NCBI GenBank assembly: GCA_039808465.1 | Contig: JBDHTA010000002.1 | Location: 1 to 62,806, forward strand | Origin: Metarhizobium sp039808465 | Lineage (GTDB): Bacteria; Pseudomonadota; Alphaproteobacteria; Rhizobiales; Rhizobiaceae | Length of the DNA stretch: 62,806 bases | Direction: 5' to 3' | Shown: in pieces, positions 60,211 to 62,806 of the stretch | Layout of the letters: every line of letters begins with the position of its first letter | Position numbering within the stretch: the stretch's first letter is position 1 | Made by a program: the position numbers and the translations under genes | Notes under the pieces: generated by a model | Database searches by the model: none | Told to the model about the DNA's origin: nothing | What the model saw: the letters and a program-made list of their open reading frames with translations, nothing else

Positions 60211-60371
60211 CCGGTCATCCTCTTGCTGATTTCCGGCAAAGAGTGAAAGCCAAAACCGGCGGAGTTGCGGCGCGCCGCATGCCGGAGCGCGCCAGCGACG
60301 CGGCATGCATCATGGCCGTGAAAACCAATGGCTTGTCACCCCGTTGCGGACGATGGCGGCGAACGCCCGCC

Positions 60372-61517
60372 TTACAGCGAAACCGTCTCGACCCGCTTGC
60401 CGACGAAGCGCAGCGCCACGTCGCCACGGATCAGCGCCAGCGCCGTATCGCCGAACAGCTCGCGCCGCCAGCCGGAGAGCGCGGCGACCTCGGCCTTCTC
60501 GCCCGCCATGGCGATCTTTTCGAGATCGTCGGTATTGGCGAGAATCTTGGCGGCGACGCCGTGCTTCTCCGCCGTCAGCTTCAACAGCACTTTCAGAAGC
60601 TCGGTCGCGGCCGCCACGCCTTCCGGCACCGGCGCATGGCGGGGAATGGCGGGCAGTTCCGATTTCGGCAGCGCCAGCGCCGCATTGACCGCTTCCAGAA
60701 CCGCAGCGCCATTGGCGGAGCGCTCCCAGCCTTTCGGCACGGTGCGCAGGCGCGACATCGCTTCGGCGTCACGCGGCTGCTGCTGGGCGATTTCGTAGAT
60801 CGTGTCATCCTTGACGATTCGTGAGCGCGGCACGTTGCGGGCGCGCGCCTCGCGCTCGCGCCATGCGGCGATGAGTTTCAGCACCGCCAGCTCCTGCGGC
60901 TTCTTGAGGCGCATCTTCAGCCGCTGCCAGGCGTCGTCGGGATGCAGGTCGTAGGTCTCGGGCGCTTCGAGAATATTCATCTCGTCGCGCAGCCACGAGG
61001 TGCGGCCCTCGCGTTCGAGCTGCGCCTTCAGCGCCAGATAGACATCGCGCAGATGGGTGACGTCGGCCAGCGCGTAATCGAGCTGCTTGTCGGTGAGGGG
61101 GCGGCGGCTCCAGTCGGTGAAGCGCGAGGACTTGTCGATCTGCACGCCCTTCACCCGCTGCACGAGCTGGTCGTAGGAAACCGAATCCCCGAAGCCGCAG
61201 ACCATCGCCGCGACCTGCGTATCGAAGATCGGATGCGGCACCAGCCCGCCGAGATGATGCACGATCTCGATATCCTGCCGGGCGGCATGGAACACCTTCA
61301 GCACGGCGGGATTGGCCATCAGCTCGAAGAAGGGGGCGAGATCGAGGCCCTTGGCCAGCGGATCGACCAGAACTTCCAGCGCCGGGCTGGCCATCTGGAT
61401 CAGGCACAACTCGGGCCAGAACGTCGTCTCGCGCAGGAATTCGGTGTCGATGGTGATGAATTCGGAGGTGGCGAGTTCGGCGCAGGCGGCCCGGAGGTCT
61501 GATGTGGTGACGATCAT
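60372..61517 (-). CDS. rnd: Ribonuclease D
   Basis: A 3'-5' exoribonuclease acting in tRNA 3' maturation. The 381-residue protein has the DEDD site: D24 and E26 in TIDTEF, then FHAARQDIEI, and YALADVTHL with the Tyr/Asp pair; an HRDC domain follows (about residues 205-290). The 161 nt between it and the cyclase hold no gene that I can support. Confidence 0.96.
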   Translation of the reverse strand: MIVTTSDLRAACAELATSEFITIDTEFLRETTFWPELCLIQMASPALEVLVDPLAKGLDLAPFFELMANPAVLKVFHAARQDIEIVHHLGGLVPHPIFDTQVAAMVCGFGDSVSYDQLVQRVKGVQIDKSSRFTDWSRRPLTDKQLDYALADVTHLRDVYLALKAQLEREGRTSWLRDEMNILEAPETYDLHPDDAWQRLKMRLKKPQELAVLKLIAAWREREARARNVPRSRIVKDDTIYEIAQQQPRDAEAMSRLRTVPKGWERSANGAAVLEAVNAALALPKSELPAIPRHAPVPEGVAAATELLKVLLKLTAEKHGVAAKILANTDDLEKIAMAGEKAEVAALSGWRRELFGDTALALIRGDVALRFVGKRVETVSL

Positions 61518-61602
61518 CTCGGTTTTTTCGTTGGGGAAGACAGAAAGGTTAACGATGGTCTTTCCTTCGTCCCCCCGAACCGGGATGTCAATATGAAAGG
61601 GG

Positions 61603-62806
61603 TCAGATGACCCGCAGATATCCCGCCATTCCGGTCTTCTGATGCTCGATGATGTGGCAATGAAACACCCAGTCGCCGGGATTGTCGGCCACCAGCGCCA
61701 GCTTCACCTTCTCGTCCGGCTGCATGAGGTAGGTGTCGGAGACGAAGGGCTGCACGCTGCGGGTGGAGGAGGAGACGACCTTGAAGCTCAGCCCGTGCAG
61801 GTGGATCGGGTGGTTGTGCGGCGTCGGGTTGGCGATGTCGAGGATGTAGCTTTTGCCGAGCTTCATCTCGGCGAGCGGCGCGGTCGGGTCGGGCGCGTCG
61901 CCCGACCACGGCGTCTTGTTGATCGCCCAGAAGGAATAGCCGATCGAGCCGCACAGGCTGCTGCTCGATACATTCTCCGCCGTGGCGCTGAGGACGAGCG
62001 GAATCACCGTTGCGGAGGTGAGGTCGGGTTCGGCGACCGGATTGGCGGGAAGCGCGGCGAGATCGCCGAAGTGGCGTTTCAGGCTTTGCCCGGTGGCGCG
62101 GAAGCTTGCGACGGGTTTTGGCGTCGAGCCGCGAATATCCATCAGCCGCGCCACCGCGCCTTCCGAATCCGGCATGCGCAGCGCCAGATCGAGCCGCTGG
62201 CCGGGGCCGATCATCAGCGTATCCAGCGCGAAACGCTGCGGCACCGGATTGCCGTCGATGGCGATCGCCTGCGCCTCGGCGCCCTCAAGCTGGAAATTGA
62301 AGATGCGGGTCACGTCGGTCGCGGCGATGCGCAGGCGTGTCAACCCGCCCGCGGGCGCGTCATATTGCGGCTCGCGCTGCCAGTTGGCGGTGCGCAGCGT
62401 GCCGTAGGTGCCGCTCTTGGCGGCGTCGCGCGGCTTGAACTGCTCGATGAACTGCCCGCCGCCGCCCAGCCGCCAGTCGCGCAGGTTGAGGACGATTTCG
62501 GCGTCGAACACCGGGTCGCCGGGGTTCTCGACAATGAGAAGCCCGGTCATGCCGCGCCCCATCTGCGTCAGCGTGTTGCAATGCGGGTGATACCAGAAGG
62601 TGCCCGCATCCGGCGGCGTGAAACGGTAGTCGAAACCGTCGCCCGTGTAGATATAGGGCTGCGTCAGGAAGGGCACGCCGTCCATGGCGTTGGGCACGCG
62701 GATGCCGTGCCAGTGGATCGTCGTCGGCTCGTCGAGACTGTTTTGCAGGCGCGCGGCGAAGGGCTGGCCCTGACGGGCGCGCAGCACCGGCGGCATGCCA
62801 TCGGCG
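61603..62806 (-). CDS. Multicopper oxidase, C-terminal part (cut by window end)
   Basis: At least 401 residues are visible and the frame is open to the window edge, so the start (probably with a Tat signal) is missing. Copper ligands are clear: HWHG and YHPH in the first cupredoxin domain, HNHPIHLHG and HCHIIEHQKTGM at the C-terminus, with the type 1 Cys in FHCHI. The ending MAGYLRVI is typical. Copper tolerance (CueO-like) or laccase activity is possible; no Met-rich insert is seen. Confidence 0.93.
   Translation of the reverse strand, partial: ADGMPPVLRARQGQPFAARLQNSLDEPTTIHWHGIRVPNAMDGVPFLTQPYIYTGDGFDYRFTPPDAGTFWYHPHCNTLTQMGRGMTGLLIVENPGDPVFDAEIVLNLRDWRLGGGGQFIEQFKPRDAAKSGTYGTLRTANWQREPQYDAPAGGLTRLRIAATDVTRIFNFQLEGAEAQAIAIDGNPVPQRFALDTLMIGPGQRLDLALRMPDSEGAVARLMDIRGSTPKPVASFRATGQSLKRHFGDLAALPANPVAEPDLTSATVIPLVLSATAENVSSSSLCGSIGYSFWAINKTPWSGDAPDPTAPLAEMKLGKSYILDIANPTPHNHPIHLHGLSFKVVSSSTRSVQPFVSDTYLMQPDEKVKLALVADNPGDWVFHCHIIEHQKTGMAGYLRVI

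Overview
The window looks like a chromosomal segment of a GC-rich alphaproteobacterium of the Hyphomicrobiales (Rhizobiales), near the Brucellaceae/Rhizobiaceae. The evidence is a DnaA-inactivator HdaA, an Omp25-type porin-like protein, a DUF2232 gene inside the rpsF-rpsR-rplI cluster, the order folM-like/uvrC/pgsA/moaD/moaE, an acidic UvrC N-terminus I recall from Brucella-type proteins, and intergenic palindromic elements typical of this order. The genus cannot be fixed from the sequence. Almost everything is core genome. I see no integrase, transposase, phage gene, tRNA, rRNA or CRISPR array. About 55 protein genes are supported, two of them cut by the window ends.

Layout. 1-6.7 kb (minus): cysS (cut), an SDR, purF, cvpA, radA, alr. 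6.8-8.8 kb (plus): an AraC regulator with an AzlCD amino-acid exporter. 8.8-10.3 kb (minus): dnaB. 10.6-13.7 kb (plus): a MarR/MFS/HlyD efflux operon. 13.8-17.6 kb (minus): rpsF-rpsR-DUF2232-rplI and an aldo/keto reductase. 17.7-24.4 kb (plus): fabD-fabG-acpP-fabF-mltG-yicC-gmk. 24.4-32.0 kb (minus): lptF-lptG-lptD-surA-pdxA-rsmA. 32.3-34.3 kb (plus): pepA-holC. 34.5-38.1 kb (minus): DinB-like, degenerate GGDEF, ABC-F. 38.2-40.7 kb: ndk, then a CGNR regulator/lipoprotein pair divergent from an orphan LivH-type permease. 40.7-45.0 kb (minus): folM-like SDR, uvrC, pgsA, moaD, moaE. 45.3-51.4 kb: Omp25-like protein, RNase T2, rlmJ, a molybdopterin oxidoreductase coupled to a NUDIX hydrolase, and an omptin protease. 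51.5-53.2 kb (minus): purM-purN. 53.5-59.2 kb (plus): AI-2E permease, hdaA, ppk, ppx. 59.2-62.8 kb (minus): a membrane class III cyclase, RNase D and a cut multicopper oxidase.

Functional themes. Fatty-acid synthesis lies beside LPS export (LptF/G/D) and outer-membrane protein folding (SurA), so much of envelope building is coded in one 15-kb stretch. Purine synthesis is split between purF and purMN. Replication control (dnaB, holC, hdaA) and polyphosphate turnover (ppk/ppx) are also present. Many co-directional genes overlap by 1-8 nt, which suggests translational coupling.

The most interesting signals are non-coding. A family of dispersed two-hairpin repeats shares a GAAAAC linker and shows a compensatory stem change, an exact loss of an inner stem, and a degenerate half inside the purF leader peptide. 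A 30-bp near-palindrome lies over the promoter of the CGNR regulator, whose mRNA may be leaderless. The same 9-mer stands upstream of both the AraC gene and its exporter target. Perfect palindromes enclose the stop codons of several convergent gene pairs. I did not find a clearly new multi-gene defence or metabolic system.
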